Shown in pieces: positions 26,236-35,791 of a stretch of DNA of 64,000 bases; the first letter of the stretch is position 1; each line of letters begins with the position of its first letter. The notes below the pieces were generated by a model. The model worked only from the letters and a program-made list of their open reading frames with translations. It was not told the origin of the DNA and ran no database searches. The DNA is from Amycolatopsis pretoriensis. Its GTDB lineage: Bacteria; Actinomycetota; Actinomycetes; Mycobacteriales; Pseudonocardiaceae. A program made the translations under genes and the position numbers. The stretch spans positions 49,284 through 113,283 of the forward strand of contig NZ_FNUJ01000019.1 of NCBI RefSeq assembly GCF_900107925.1, written 5' to 3'.

Positions 26236-26972
26236 CCGCGGCCCTGCTCGGCCCGCCACCGTTCGTACTCGGGCCGGGCCTCGTCCGACAGCGGGTAGTA
26301 CCGCCGCAGGTCGCCGCCCTCGGCCAGCCGGAGCCGGGAGAACTCTTCCCATTCCGCGTGTTCCTGCGCGTGGGCCACCAGCGCGGGCGCGAGCTTCACC
26401 GGCACCACGACCGCCCCGTCGTCGTCCGCGACGACGATGTCGCCCGGCTCGACGAGCGTGCCGCCGCAGGCCACCGGCACGTTGACGGCGACCGGGACGA
26501 TGCCGGTCTGGACGTGGAAGTTCGGGGTGGCGCCCCGGATCCACATCCCGAGGCCGAGTTTCTTGGCCTCGCCGGTGTCGCGCAGGCACCCGTCGACCAC
26601 GACACCGGCGCCGCCGCGGCCCTTGAAGTAGGTCAGCATCATCTCGCCGAACACGCCGCTCTCCATGTCCCCGCGCGCGTCGACGACGATCATGTCGCCG
26701 GGCTGCGCGTGGTACATGACGTGCCGGTGCAGCTGCTTTTCCGGTTCCTCGTACTCGTCGACGGGGTAGAGGTCTTCCCGCTTGGGCAGGAACTGCAGCG
26801 TCAGCGCCGGGCCGGCCACGCGCACGCCGGGAGTCACCGTGACGGGGCCGCGGATGAAGGCGCTGCGGATGCCCATCCGGCTGAGTTCGCCACTGGCGGT
26901 CGCGCTGCCGATGGCCGCGAGGGCCGCGCTGAGTTCCGCGGGCGGGCGGACGATGTCGTGCGTCTCCACCAC
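26232..26972 (-). CDS. RraA-family aldolase/decarboxylase-like protein
   Basis: 246 aa from the GTG at 26972 (GAGGGG about 9 nt upstream). The RraA/HMG-aldolase fold is recognised by QPGDMIVVDARGDMESGVFGEMM, AGVVVDGCLRDTGEA and EPGDIVVADDDGAVVVP; the R-D pair of GCLRD is the usual metal/substrate site. Members cleave 4-hydroxy-2-oxo acids, the products that sugar-acid dehydratases generate, so it fits the last step of this locus. It faces the operon convergently. Confidence 0.87.
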   Translation of the reverse strand: MVETHDIVRPPAELSAALAAIGSATASGELSRMGIRSAFIRGPVTVTPGVRVAGPALTLQFLPKREDLYPVDEYEEPEKQLHRHVMYHAQPGDMIVVDARGDMESGVFGEMMLTYFKGRGGAGVVVDGCLRDTGEAKKLGLGMWIRGATPNFHVQTGIVPVAVNVPVACGGTLVEPGDIVVADDDGAVVVPVKLAPALVAHAQEHAEWEEFSRLRLAEGGDLRRYYPLSDEARPEYERWRAEQGRG

Positions 26973-27083
26973 TTCGGCAGCCCCCTCGGGTTCGCGCTGG
27001 CCGTGATCATCGGAGAATCCCAGCCTAGCCCGGGGATATCCTCGGGCGGAAGCCCGCGGCGGCAACGAAGTTCTCGGGAGAGC

Positions 27084-27111
27084 GAACCCCGGCCGGGGGC
27101 GGCCGGGGTTC
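27084..27111 (-). terminator. strong hairpin after the GH62 gene
   Basis: An 11-bp perfect stem, GAACCCCGGCC (27084-27094) with GGCCGGGGTTC (27101-27111), around a 6-nt loop, 14 bp past the GH62 stop. Confidence 0.75.
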
Positions 27112-27124
27112 TCCTCGGATCGGG

Positions 27125-28579
27125 TCAGCGCTGCAGCGTCAGGACGCCCGGCCGCCACGGCAGCTGGTCGTACGGACCGCTGGCGCTGGGCGACTTGCCC
27201 TGGTAAAGCAGTTGCAGGTTGCAGGGGTCGACGGTCATGGTCTGGTCCGGGTTGGCGCGGACCAGGTCGCCGTGGCTGATGTCGTTGGTCCAGCCGGCAC
27301 CGCTGTTCGCCTTGCCCGCGAAGGGATTGCTTTCACTGGCGGCCTGCGGAGTCCACGAACCACTCAGGCTGTTCGCGGTGAACGAACGGAAGTAGCGCCC
27401 GTTCGCCCCCATCGCCTCGACGATCATCAGGTACTGGTTCTGGCCCTGCACCTTGTAGACCTGGACGGCCTCGAACAGGTTGGCCTGCGAGTCGCTCATG
27501 ATCGTCGTGTAGTTCGAGCCGAAGCTGCCCGGGAAGTTCCCGATCGGCATGCTCGCCCGGTAGATCTTCCCGTTGTCCCCGGCGAAGAACAGGTACATGG
27601 TCGAGCCGTCGGCGATCAGCGTCTGGTCGATCGGGCCCGTGCCCGAACCGGAGATGCTGCCGGTGAACAGCGGCTGCGGCGAGGACCAGCCGTTGGGGTT
27701 GGTGGGGTCGCTCGACGTGCGGTAGATGAACGGCCACGCACCCCACTGGTAGGCCAGCACCCAGATGTTCTTGGGCGCGAAGTAGAACAGCGTCGGCGCC
27801 ACCGCGGCCTGGCTCATCCCCGTCTGGCCGGCCGAAGCCATGTCGGACCAGTTCGTGAAGGGGCTGAAGGCCATCGAGCCGTACGACGATCCCGCGACGT
27901 TCGACGCGTACACGAGGTGCTGGCCGTTGTAGACGACGTTGGTGAAGTCCTTGAGCGACACCCAGCCGTTCTTGGGCTGCGCCAGCACCCCCGTCGAGGA
28001 CCAGCGGTAGGTCGAGGGCAGCGAACAGCCGCTGCCGGTCGGGGTGGTGGTGGTCGTCGTGGGTGTGGCCGACAGGCCGGTCCACTTCTGGTTGCCGGCG
28101 CCGGTGCAGGTCCAGAGCCCGACGGCGGTGCCGTTGGCCGTGCCGGCTCCGGTGACGTCCAGGCAGAGCCCGGACTGCACGCCGACCACCGTGCCGTCGG
28201 AGTTCAGCCGCCACTGCTGGTTGGCCCCGCCGTGGCAGGTCCAGATCTGCACCCGGGTGCCGGGGGTGGTCGCGCTGCCGGGCACGTCCAGGCACTTGCC
28301 GCCGAACACCGTCAGCAGGCCGGCCGACGTCGCCGTCCACTGCTGGCCCGAACCGCCCCAGCAGTCGTAGATCTGCAGGGAGGTGCCGTCGGTCTGGCTC
28401 GCGTTCGGGACGTCCAGGCACCGCCCGGATCCGACGCCGTGCAGTGCTCCGGTGACGTCGGCCAGGGCCGCGCCGGCCCCCAGCGTGCCGCCCACCACGA
28501 CGGCGGCCGCGACTGTCGCCGCGGCGGTGGCCGCGGCGATCAGGGATCGGCGCCGGCGGCCGATGCTTCCTCTGCTCAT
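27125..28579 (-). CDS. secreted GH62 alpha-L-arabinofuranosidase with CBM13
   Basis: 484 aa. Signal peptide (about 1-40, Arg-rich start) then a ricin-type CBM13 trefoil (about 43-170; repeated GRCLDV, GKCLDV, GLCLDV with QW motifs), a Thr linker and a GH62 domain (about 183-484; STGVLAQPKNGWVSLKDFTNVVYNG, GPIDQTLIADG, NLFEAVQVYKV). The base Asp (LKDF) and acid Glu (LFEAV) are present. It removes arabinose side chains from arabinoxylan, complementing the xylanase at 5223. A LacI-type palindrome lies upstream. Confidence 0.95.
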   Translation of the reverse strand: MSRGSIGRRRRSLIAAATAAATVAAAVVVGGTLGAGAALADVTGALHGVGSGRCLDVPNASQTDGTSLQIYDCWGGSGQQWTATSAGLLTVFGGKCLDVPGSATTPGTRVQIWTCHGGANQQWRLNSDGTVVGVQSGLCLDVTGAGTANGTAVGLWTCTGAGNQKWTGLSATPTTTTTTPTGSGCSLPSTYRWSSTGVLAQPKNGWVSLKDFTNVVYNGQHLVYASNVAGSSYGSMAFSPFTNWSDMASAGQTGMSQAAVAPTLFYFAPKNIWVLAYQWGAWPFIYRTSSDPTNPNGWSSPQPLFTGSISGSGTGPIDQTLIADGSTMYLFFAGDNGKIYRASMPIGNFPGSFGSNYTTIMSDSQANLFEAVQVYKVQGQNQYLMIVEAMGANGRYFRSFTANSLSGSWTPQAASESNPFAGKANSGAGWTNDISHGDLVRANPDQTMTVDPCNLQLLYQGKSPSASGPYDQLPWRPGVLTLQR

Positions 28580-28622
28580 GACGAACTTCTCCCAGCCTGG
28601 GTCGGGTCCGGTTCCGGGCGAC

Positions 28623-28636
28623 TGTTATCGCTAACA
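28623..28636 (-). promoter_or_regulatory. LacI-type operator upstream of GH62
   Basis: TGTTATCGCTAACA: perfect half-sites TGTTA and TAACA with a 4-nt centre, 44 nt before the GH62 ATG. The shape matches sugar-responsive LacI-family sites in actinomycetes; no LacI gene is in the window. Confidence 0.55.
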
Positions 28637-28773
28637 TTCGCCGCGTCAGCCTGGGCCGCCGGAAGAAGGATTGTCAATCCCGGCACCGGGTCGCCCGGGG
28701 TTTTGCCGCCACGCTGCGCGATCCGGCCACCTCAGAGCCACCACCGCGGGGTGGCCGGTCGTGAAAGTTACAC

Positions 28774-28803
28774 GGCCGCGGCACCGGACCGGGTGCCGCG
28801 GCC
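28774..28803 (-). terminator. hairpin after the gamma-glutamyltransferase pseudogene
   Basis: 12-bp perfect stem GGCCGCGGCACC / GGTGCCGCGGCC (28774-28785 and 28792-28803) with a 6-nt loop, 6 bp past the gene's stop on the minus strand. Confidence 0.7.
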
Positions 28804-28809
28804 GGTCCG

Positions 28810-30392
28810 TCAGAACCCCTCGGCCACGCCTTCGCGGCGCGGTCCGGTGCACGCGCCCAAGCCGCCGCCGGCCTCGCGCCACGCCATCTGGTAGGTGCCC
28901 ATGTGGTAGTCGTACCGCGGCAGCGGGTTCGTCAGCACGCCCAGCTTCGCCAGCCCGGCCGGCACCTCCGGCGCGACGCGGGACTCGACCGAGATCGTGT
29001 GGTCGTCCTCGTACGGCAGGCAGCGCGGGGCGTCGTCGGCCGCGTACGGGTCCATGCCGAAGTCGAGGATGTTCGACAGCACCTGCGGGACCGTGCAGTG
29101 CACGTTGCCCGGCGATCCCAGCGACAGCCACGGTTTCCCGTCGCGCAGCACCATCGTGTTGGACAGGATCGAGCGCATCCGGCCGCCGCCGGTCACCCAG
29201 CCTTCGATGGGGGAGGCCAGGCTGTTCACCGCGTGGCTGCCGACCATCGGCACGCCGCCGACGACCTCGCCGGGGATGCGGCCGGCTGCTTCGATGCCCC
29301 CGACGCGGCCAGCGCGGGCGCCCCGCGGGTCAGGTTGACGTGCTCGGTGAGGTCGACGCGCGCCTTGGCGTTGCGCAGGATGTCGGCGAACCCCTTGATC
29401 AACGCCGGTGAGGTGAGCGGGCCGGTCGTGTCGCCGAAGACGCCGGGATCGTTGAGGATCCCGGTTTCCAGGGCGGCGCGGCGCAACGCGTGGGCGAGGT
29501 AGTACAGCGCCTCGGCGTTCTCCGACCAGTGCCCGACCGCCGTGATGTCCAGCTCGTCGAGGATGCCCAGCACTATCTGGCAGTAGACGCCCTGGCGTTC
29601 GGGTGCCGACTGCTGCACGACGGTGGATCCCTTGTGCTCCCACCGGTGGCCCGCCGCCCACCGCGGCGGGATCGCCGTCAGGTGCTCGAGTTTCACGCCC
29701 CAGCCGAGGGAGTTGCCGCGCGCGACGAAGTCCCGCGCCCACCGGCCGGTCAGGAAGTGGTCCGGGCCCTCGGCCGCGAGCCGGCGCATGGTCTCGGCCA
29801 GCTCCGGCGACGCCCAGCGGTCGCCGACCTGGGGGAGGTGCCCGTCCGGGGTGAAGTGCGCCCGGCCGGATTCCGTGTACAGGAAGAAGTCCACGGTCTG
29901 GGCCAGCACGAGGTGCTCGAACGACGTCACTTCGTGGCCCTCTTCGGCCCAGTGGACGGCGGGCTCGCACAACCGGGCCCAGGGGAGGGTCGCGAACCGG
30001 TCGTAGAGCGCTTTCATTCCCGGCATGAAGCCCGGCGCGACCGCGCGCGGCGTGCCGGGTGCGACCGCGTAGAGCCCTTTACCCATCGGGATCGGCGCGA
30101 ACGGCGGCAGGCCGGGCACGATCGTGCCCATGCTGTTCAGCTCGGCGACCTCGCCGGATGCCGCGTCGTACACGAGCGCGGTGACGGTGCCGGTGTGGTT
30201 CGTCATGTCCTGCTGGACGACGGCCTGCACCAGGCTGCCGGCGATCGCCGCGTCGACGGCGTTGCCGCCCGTGCGCAGCGTGTCGAGCATCGTGTCGGTG
30301 ACGATCCGGTGCTGGCTCGACGCGACGGCTCGCCGGCCGGTCACGGGTTCCTTCGGGCCGACCCGGCCCTGGTTTGCCGCAACGGTGGTCAT
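28810..30392 (-). pseudogene. gamma-glutamyltransferase-like gene broken by deletion and frameshift
   Basis: The first frame from ATG 30392 encodes about 370 residues of a GGT-type large subunit (HRIVTDTMLDTLRTGGNAVDAAIAG, DMTNHTGTV). At about 29275-29320 homology jumps to another frame that ends at 28810 (IPGEVVGGVPMVGSH, GGGRMRSILSNTMVLRDGKPWLSLGSPG). The family's nucleophile segment, TTH-type followed by roughly 20 residues, is absent from both sides. So this is not a simple one-base error: a stretch of about 24 codons including the self-processing Thr seems deleted. It is 20 bp downstream of the amidohydrolase gene on the same strand. Confidence 0.75.
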
Positions 30393-30412
30393 GGTCCTCC
30401 TCGGGGAGCGGG

Positions 30413-31639
30413 TCAGCGGATGTCCTTCACGACGCGGCCGAGCTGGAGCACGACCTTCACCTGCCGGGGGTCGTCGAAGACGAGCGGGTCGGCGAGCGGA
30501 TCGCCGCCGAACACGGCCAGGTCGGCGAGCTTGCCGGGCTCGATCGTGCCGATCTCGTCGCCGATCCGCAGGACGCGTGCGTTGTCCCGGGTCGCCGACA
30601 CCAGCGCCTGCATCGGCGACTCGATCTCGCTGCGCAGCACCAGCTCGTGGCCGCGGTGGTCCTGGTTCGGCCCGATGTAGTCCGAGCCCGACCCGATGAG
30701 CACCCCGGCCGCGCGGGCGGCGCGGATGGCGTCGGCCTGGCCGTCGATGACGTGGCCGACGCGCTCGCCGATGTGCGCGGGCAGCCCGGCCTCGGTCGAG
30801 TCCTTGAGCAGGGCGTGCGCCACCGCGAGCGTCGGCACCAGCGCGACACGCTTCTCGGCCATCAGCGCCGCCATCTCCGCGTCGACCGCCGAACCGTGCT
30901 CGACGCACTTCGCGCCCGCGTCGATGGCCGTGCGCAGGCCTTCGTTGTTGTGCGCGTGGACCGTCACGTACGTGCCGCGGGCGCGGGCCTCGGCCACGGC
31001 GGTCGCGATCTCGTCGTGCGTGAACTGCGTGTCGGTGAGCTTGTCGTGGCGGGAGACGACCCCGCCGGTGACGCACATCTTGAGGAAGCCCGCCCCGCGC
31101 CGGAACGCCTCCCGGGCGTTGCGGCGCACGGAGTCCGGCCCGTCGGAGAGCAGGGACAGCGCGAACAGGCCGGGGACCTGGCGGGCGTCCCAGTCCTCCG
31201 CCGAGTCCCACTCCGCGCCGAGGTAGCCGTGGCCGCCGGTCTGGACGAGGATCGGGCCGCAGTGCAGGATGCGCGGGCCGGGCACGCGGCCGTCGGCGAC
31301 GACCCGGGCGATGCCGTCGTCCACGCCGCCGGTGTCCCGCACGGTCGTGAAGCCCGAGTCCAGGGTCCGGCGGCAGTTGGCGAACATGTCGGCGGCGATC
31401 TCCGCGACGGACAGCTGCCGGGACGTGCTCAGCTTGTCGAGGTCACTGGACAGTCCCAGGTGGACGTGGGCGTCGATGAGCCCCGGGGTGAGGTACAGGC
31501 CGGTCAGGTCCAGGACGTCCGCGCCGGCCGGCGGGGTGCCGCCGAGGGCCGCGATCCGGCCGTCCTCGACGAGCACGGCCTGGCCGGGGACCGGGTCCGC
31601 GCCGGTCCCGTCGATGACGGTCGCTCCGGTGAGCCACAT
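30413..31639 (-). CDS. metal-dependent amidohydrolase (imidazolonepropionase/prolidase-like)
   Basis: 408 aa. Metal ligands LIDAHVHLG at the start, Lys in FLKMCVTGG, His residues in VTVHAHN and CVEHGS, and Asp in IGSGSDYIG, then the C-terminal IEPGKLADLAVFGGDPL typical of the family. Cytosolic; hydrolyses a C-N bond in an amide, peptide or cyclic compound. Operon-mate of the broken GGT gene and divergent from the FAD oxidase/PucR genes, suggesting use of a nitrogenous compound. Confidence 0.9.
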   Translation of the reverse strand: MWLTGATVIDGTGADPVPGQAVLVEDGRIAALGGTPPAGADVLDLTGLYLTPGLIDAHVHLGLSSDLDKLSTSRQLSVAEIAADMFANCRRTLDSGFTTVRDTGGVDDGIARVVADGRVPGPRILHCGPILVQTGGHGYLGAEWDSAEDWDARQVPGLFALSLLSDGPDSVRRNAREAFRRGAGFLKMCVTGGVVSRHDKLTDTQFTHDEIATAVAEARARGTYVTVHAHNNEGLRTAIDAGAKCVEHGSAVDAEMAALMAEKRVALVPTLAVAHALLKDSTEAGLPAHIGERVGHVIDGQADAIRAARAAGVLIGSGSDYIGPNQDHRGHELVLRSEIESPMQALVSATRDNARVLRIGDEIGTIEPGKLADLAVFGGDPLADPLVFDDPRQVKVVLQLGRVVKDIR

Positions 31640-31737
31640 GAACTACTCCGTCCGTGCGTGGGGTGACTCAGCCCACTGTCGTCCGGACCGGCGCCCGGGG
31701 CCAATGGACATCCGTCGCCCCGGACGCGCCCGGATCG

Positions 31738-31749
31738 CGACAGCTGTCG
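31738..31749. promoter_or_regulatory. palindrome in the divergent region
   Basis: CGACAGCTGTCG, a perfect 12-bp palindrome, lies about midway between the amidohydrolase and FAD oxidase starts. It could be the PucR-type regulator's site; nothing more supports this. Confidence 0.35.
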
Positions 31750-31807
31750 GGCGACGGCGGGCGCCGGGCTTCCCACACTGGGACGCGGCAGCACAGGGAG
31801 GACGAAG

Positions 31808-33118
31808 ATGAACTCGCAAGTCAGCGCCGACGCGGTCGTGATCGGCGCCGGGGTGATCGGCTCGGCGATCGCGCTCGAACTGGCCCGGGCGGGACGCCGG
31901 GTCGTGGTGGTCGACCGCGCGAGCGGTGCCGGGCAGGGCTCGACGAGCGCGTCGAGCGCCGTGGTCCGCTACAACTTCTCCACCCTCGCCGGGGTGACCG
32001 CCGCCTGGGAGGCGCGGTTCTGCTGGTCGGCGTGGGCCGAGCACCTCGGCCACGACGTCGGCGACCTGGCCCGGTTCGAACGCAGTGGCCTGGTCATGCT
32101 CGACGTCGAGGCCGCTCCGCGGGCCGGCTGGCTGCCGCTGTTCGACGAGGTCGGCGTGCCGTACGAGGAGTGGGACACCGCGACCCTGCTCGACCGCGTG
32201 CCCGGCCTCGACGCCGGCCGGTTCTGGCCGCCCAAGCGCATCGACGACGACGCCTTCGGGGCCGCCGCCACCGGCACCCTCGGCGGCGTCTACACCCCCG
32301 ACGCCGGGTACGTCACCGATCCGCAGCTCGCGGCGCGGAACCTCGCCGACGCGGCCGCGAAGGAAGGCGCCGGGTTCCGGTTCCGCGCCACGGTGTCCGG
32401 GGTGGAGTCCCGCTCCGGGCGCGTGGCCGCCGTCGTGCTGGCGGACGGCACGAGGATCGCCGCACCGGTCGTCGTCAACGCCGCCGGGCCGTGGTCGGGC
32501 AAGCTCAACACGCTCGCCGGGGTCGGCGGGGACTTCACCATCGGCGTGCGGCCGCTGCGGCAGGAGGTCGCCCACGTCCGCGCGCCCGCGGGCTACCACC
32601 CGCCCGGCGGGGTGGGCCCGGCCGTGGCCGACATGGATCTGGGCACCTACTTCCGCGGCGAGATCGGCGGCGGCCTGCTCGTCGGCGGCACCGAGCCCGC
32701 GTGCGACCCGCTGCACTGGCTCGACGACCCCGACGACGCCCAGCTCCACCCGACGATGGCGGTGTTCGAAGCCCAGGTCACGCGGGCGGCGCGCCGGCTG
32801 CCGGGGCTGCGCGTGCCGAACCGGGCGCGGGGCGTGGCCGGCGTGTACGACGCCGCCGACGACTGGACGCCCATCTACGACCGCACCGGGCTGCCGGGCT
32901 TCTACGTCGCCATGGGCACCAGCGGCAACCAGTTCAAGAACGCCCCGGTCGTCGGCCGGCTCATGGCGACGCTGATCGACCGCGTCGAGGCCGGCGCCGA
33001 CCACGACCGCGATCCGGTCCGCTACAAGGGCGTCCACACCGGCCTGGAGATCGACCTCGGCGCGTTCTCCCGCAAGCGCGAGCGCAACACCGGCAGCTCC
33101 GGGACGGTGCTGGGCTGA
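31808..33118 (+). CDS. FAD-dependent amine/amino-acid oxidoreductase (DAO family)
   Basis: 436 aa. Dinucleotide-binding motif AVVIGAGVIGSAIALELARAG, followed by GQGSTSASSAVVRYNFS typical of glycine/sarcosine-oxidase-like enzymes, and a C-terminal GLPGFYVAMGTSGNQFKNAP that closes over FAD. It would oxidise a secondary amine or amino acid. It precedes the PucR gene by 41 bp and shares the divergent promoter region with the amidohydrolase. Confidence 0.9.
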   Translation: MNSQVSADAVVIGAGVIGSAIALELARAGRRVVVVDRASGAGQGSTSASSAVVRYNFSTLAGVTAAWEARFCWSAWAEHLGHDVGDLARFERSGLVMLDVEAAPRAGWLPLFDEVGVPYEEWDTATLLDRVPGLDAGRFWPPKRIDDDAFGAAATGTLGGVYTPDAGYVTDPQLAARNLADAAAKEGAGFRFRATVSGVESRSGRVAAVVLADGTRIAAPVVVNAAGPWSGKLNTLAGVGGDFTIGVRPLRQEVAHVRAPAGYHPPGGVGPAVADMDLGTYFRGEIGGGLLVGGTEPACDPLHWLDDPDDAQLHPTMAVFEAQVTRAARRLPGLRVPNRARGVAGVYDAADDWTPIYDRTGLPGFYVAMGTSGNQFKNAPVVGRLMATLIDRVEAGADHDRDPVRYKGVHTGLEIDLGAFSRKRERNTGSSGTVLG

Positions 33119-33159
33119 CCACCGGGTTACCGTGGACGGCACCCCGGGAAGGGAGCGCC

Positions 33160-34371
33160 GTGGCCGACCGCGATCTGCAGTCCATCGTGGACGAACTCGC
33201 CGAGCGCCTGCGGCGGTCGGTCGCGATCGACGACCCGGCCATCCGGCTGCTCGCCGCCAGCCGCCACTTCGGGGACGAGGACGCCCTGCGCGTCAGCTCG
33301 GTGATGAACCGCGCGGTCGAACCGCGGATCGTCGACCACATCCTCGCCCAGGGCATCAGCCGCTGGGTCGCGCCCGGCGTCGTCGACGTCGAGGGCGCGA
33401 TGCCGCGACTGTGCGCGCCGGTGCGCTGCAACGGCATGCTGCTCGGCTACCTGTGGCTGATCGACAGGGACGGCACGTTCACCGAGCACGAAATGGCGGC
33501 CGCCGGCGAAGCGGCCGCCACGGCCGGGGCGATGCTCCTGCGCCGGTTGCTGCTGCACGAGCGGTCGAAGGCGCGGCAGGAGGGCATCCTGCGCGAGCTC
33601 GTCTCCGGCGACCTCGCGGTGCGCGCGCAGGCGATCGAAGACCTGCGGGCCGAACAGCTCTTCGGCGACGAAAGCAGCCACTTCACCGTGCTCGCCGTGC
33701 AGTGCCGGGCGGCCGCCGCCCCGCAGGAGGTCGCGTTCGAGGCGGCGGTCGAGGAAGGTGTCCGCGCGGTCACCGGCGACGTCGCCCTGATGGCGGCGAA
33801 CCGATCGCGCGCGTGGATCCTTCTCGTGCAACGGGTCGCGCCGTCCCGAGGTCTGGTCGACGCGGTCGCCGAGCGGATCACGACCCGCTTCCGGCGCCTC
33901 GGCGACGAGAACGCGCCGCCGGTGTTCGGGCTCGGCGGCACCGTGACGGCGCTCGGCGACGTCGTCACGTCCTACCGGGAGGCGCTGCTGGCCGCCCGCG
34001 CGGCCCTGCTGCTGCCCGGCATCGGTTCCCTGGCCCGCTGGGGCGAGCTGGGGCCGTACGAACTCCTGCTGAAACTGCCGCCCGAGGACCTGCTCACCGC
34101 CTCCCCGGTGCCGGCGCTCGCGGCGATCGAGCAGGAGGACACCCACGACGTCCTGCTCACGACGTTGACCGACTTCTTCGACCACGCCGGCAACATCCAG
34201 CGCACCGCCGACTCCCTGCGCGTCCACCGCGCCACGCTGTACCAGCGGCTCAAGCGGATCGAGCAGATCACCGGGTGCAGCCTCGACTCCGGCGACGACC
34301 GGCTGATGCTGCACCTCGGGCTCAAGCTGCGGGTCATCGCCGCGGCCTACCGCGACCACCTGGGCCGCTGA
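33160..34371 (+). CDS. PucR-family transcriptional regulator
   Basis: 403 aa from GTG 33160 (GGGAAGGGAG upstream). A GAF-like N-terminal sensory part leads to a GGDEF-like middle region and the diagnostic C-terminal HTH (GNIQRTADSLRVHRATLYQRLKRIEQITG). PucR-type proteins activate genes for purine, amino acid or amine use. Likely controls the surrounding oxidase, amidohydrolase and transporter genes. Confidence 0.9.
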   Translation: MADRDLQSIVDELAERLRRSVAIDDPAIRLLAASRHFGDEDALRVSSVMNRAVEPRIVDHILAQGISRWVAPGVVDVEGAMPRLCAPVRCNGMLLGYLWLIDRDGTFTEHEMAAAGEAAATAGAMLLRRLLLHERSKARQEGILRELVSGDLAVRAQAIEDLRAEQLFGDESSHFTVLAVQCRAAAAPQEVAFEAAVEEGVRAVTGDVALMAANRSRAWILLVQRVAPSRGLVDAVAERITTRFRRLGDENAPPVFGLGGTVTALGDVVTSYREALLAARAALLLPGIGSLARWGELGPYELLLKLPPEDLLTASPVPALAAIEQEDTHDVLLTTLTDFFDHAGNIQRTADSLRVHRATLYQRLKRIEQITGCSLDSGDDRLMLHLGLKLRVIAAAYRDHLGR

Positions 34372-34480
34372 GTATCGACGAACGTCGTCCACCGCGGTGT
34401 CCGGACGCGACATCCGCCGCTGGTTCGCGGCCGGGCCGCCCCCGCACACTCGAACGACTCAACCGAGCACTGGAGGCCCG

Positions 34481-35791
34481 ATGAGCCAGCCGACGCGGGT
34501 GCTGTCGTCCGACCGGGCGCGGAGCGCGAAGATGCGCCGCGGGGTCCTGTTCGCCTCGGCGGTGGGGAACTTCGTGGAGTGGTTCGACTTCACGTTGTAC
34601 GGCTACACCGCCGGCGTGATCGCCTTGACGTTCTTCCCACCGGGCAACCAGACGGCGGCGCTGCTCGGCGCGTTCGCCGTCTACGGCGTGGCGTTCGTGG
34701 CCCGGCCGCTGGGCGCGGTCGTGTTCGGGCGGATCGGCGACCGGCGCGGCCGGCGGGTCGCGCTCGGGTGGTCGATCATCGTCATGGGCGCGGCGACGGC
34801 GCTGATGGGCCTGCTGCCCGGGTGGTCGTCGGTGGGGGTGCTCGCCCCGGTGCTGTTGCTGGTCTGCCGCCTGGTGCAAGGGTTTTCCGCCGGCGGCGAG
34901 TACACGGGCGCGATGACGTTCACCGTCGAGCACGCGCCGGACGGCCGCCGCGCGTGGTACACGGGCCTGGTCGGCTCGTCCACGATGCTCGGCGCGGTCG
35001 GGGCGACGGCCGTCGCGCTGGTGTTCCGGTCGGTGTTCGGCGACCGGTTCGCGGCCGAGGGCTGGCGGTGGATGTTCGTGCTCGCGGGGCTGGTCGCGTT
35101 GGCCGGGCTGGTGCTGCGCCTGCGCGTCGACGAAAGCCCGGTGTTCGAGGAGATGCGGAACCGGGCCGGCGACGTCCCGCCGCGTCCGTTCCGCGACCTG
35201 TGGCGCGGCCACCGGCGGACGCTGCTGGTGCTGTTCGCCTACTTCGCGGTGCTGGGCCTGATCACGCACATGTTCCTGGGCTACCTGCCGACGTACCTCA
35301 ACGCGGCGATCGGGATGCGCGCGACGACGGTGCTGGCGTTGACGACGGCGGCGAACGTGGTATCGATCCCGGTGTCGCTGTGCCTGTGCGTCCTGGCCGA
35401 CCGCCACGGCCGCCGGATCCAGATCCGCCTGGGCGCGTTGGCGGCGGTCCTGCTGGTGGTGCCGGCGTACCTGTTGATGGGCACCGGGAGCCTGGTCGCG
35501 GTAGTGGTGGCGCTGCTGGTGTTCGTGTTCGCCGTGTCGCTGCTGCAGATAGGCGCGTTGTCGGTGCTGGAGCTGTACCCGACGGGGGTGCGGTTCAGCG
35601 GGATGGCGTTGCCGTACAACGTGGCTTACGCGATCTTCGGCGGTACCGCGCCGCTGGTGAGCGAGCTGCTGGTGAACGGGACGGGCACGTTGCTGGCGCC
35701 GGCGGTGTACGCGAGCGTCGTCGCGCTGATCGCGTTGCCGATCCTGGTGAAGGGCTTCCCGGAGACCAAGGGCGCCGACCTGCGCTCCTAA
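34481..35791 (+). CDS. MFS transporter, metabolite:H+ symporter (MHS) family
   Basis: 436 aa with about 12 hydrophobic segments. The start ASAVGNFVEWFDFTLYGY and the loop FGRIGDRRGRRVAL are signatures of the MHS family (shikimate, alpha-ketoglutarate, proline/betaine symporters). TGGAGG precedes the ATG. Probably imports the substrate of the amidohydrolase/oxidase pathway. Its TAA stop overlaps the convergent regulator's TAG within CTAA (35788-35791). Confidence 0.92.
   Translation: MSQPTRVLSSDRARSAKMRRGVLFASAVGNFVEWFDFTLYGYTAGVIALTFFPPGNQTAALLGAFAVYGVAFVARPLGAVVFGRIGDRRGRRVALGWSIIVMGAATALMGLLPGWSSVGVLAPVLLLVCRLVQGFSAGGEYTGAMTFTVEHAPDGRRAWYTGLVGSSTMLGAVGATAVALVFRSVFGDRFAAEGWRWMFVLAGLVALAGLVLRLRVDESPVFEEMRNRAGDVPPRPFRDLWRGHRRTLLVLFAYFAVLGLITHMFLGYLPTYLNAAIGMRATTVLALTTAANVVSIPVSLCLCVLADRHGRRIQIRLGALAAVLLVVPAYLLMGTGSLVAVVVALLVFVFAVSLLQIGALSVLELYPTGVRFSGMALPYNVAYAIFGGTAPLVSELLVNGTGTLLAPAVYASVVALIALPILVKGFPETKGADLRS

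Noticed and set aside
28810..30392. Programmed frameshift in the gamma-glutamyltransferase
   Set aside because: No slippery site is evident and the catalytic segment is missing in both frames, so a deletion fits better.
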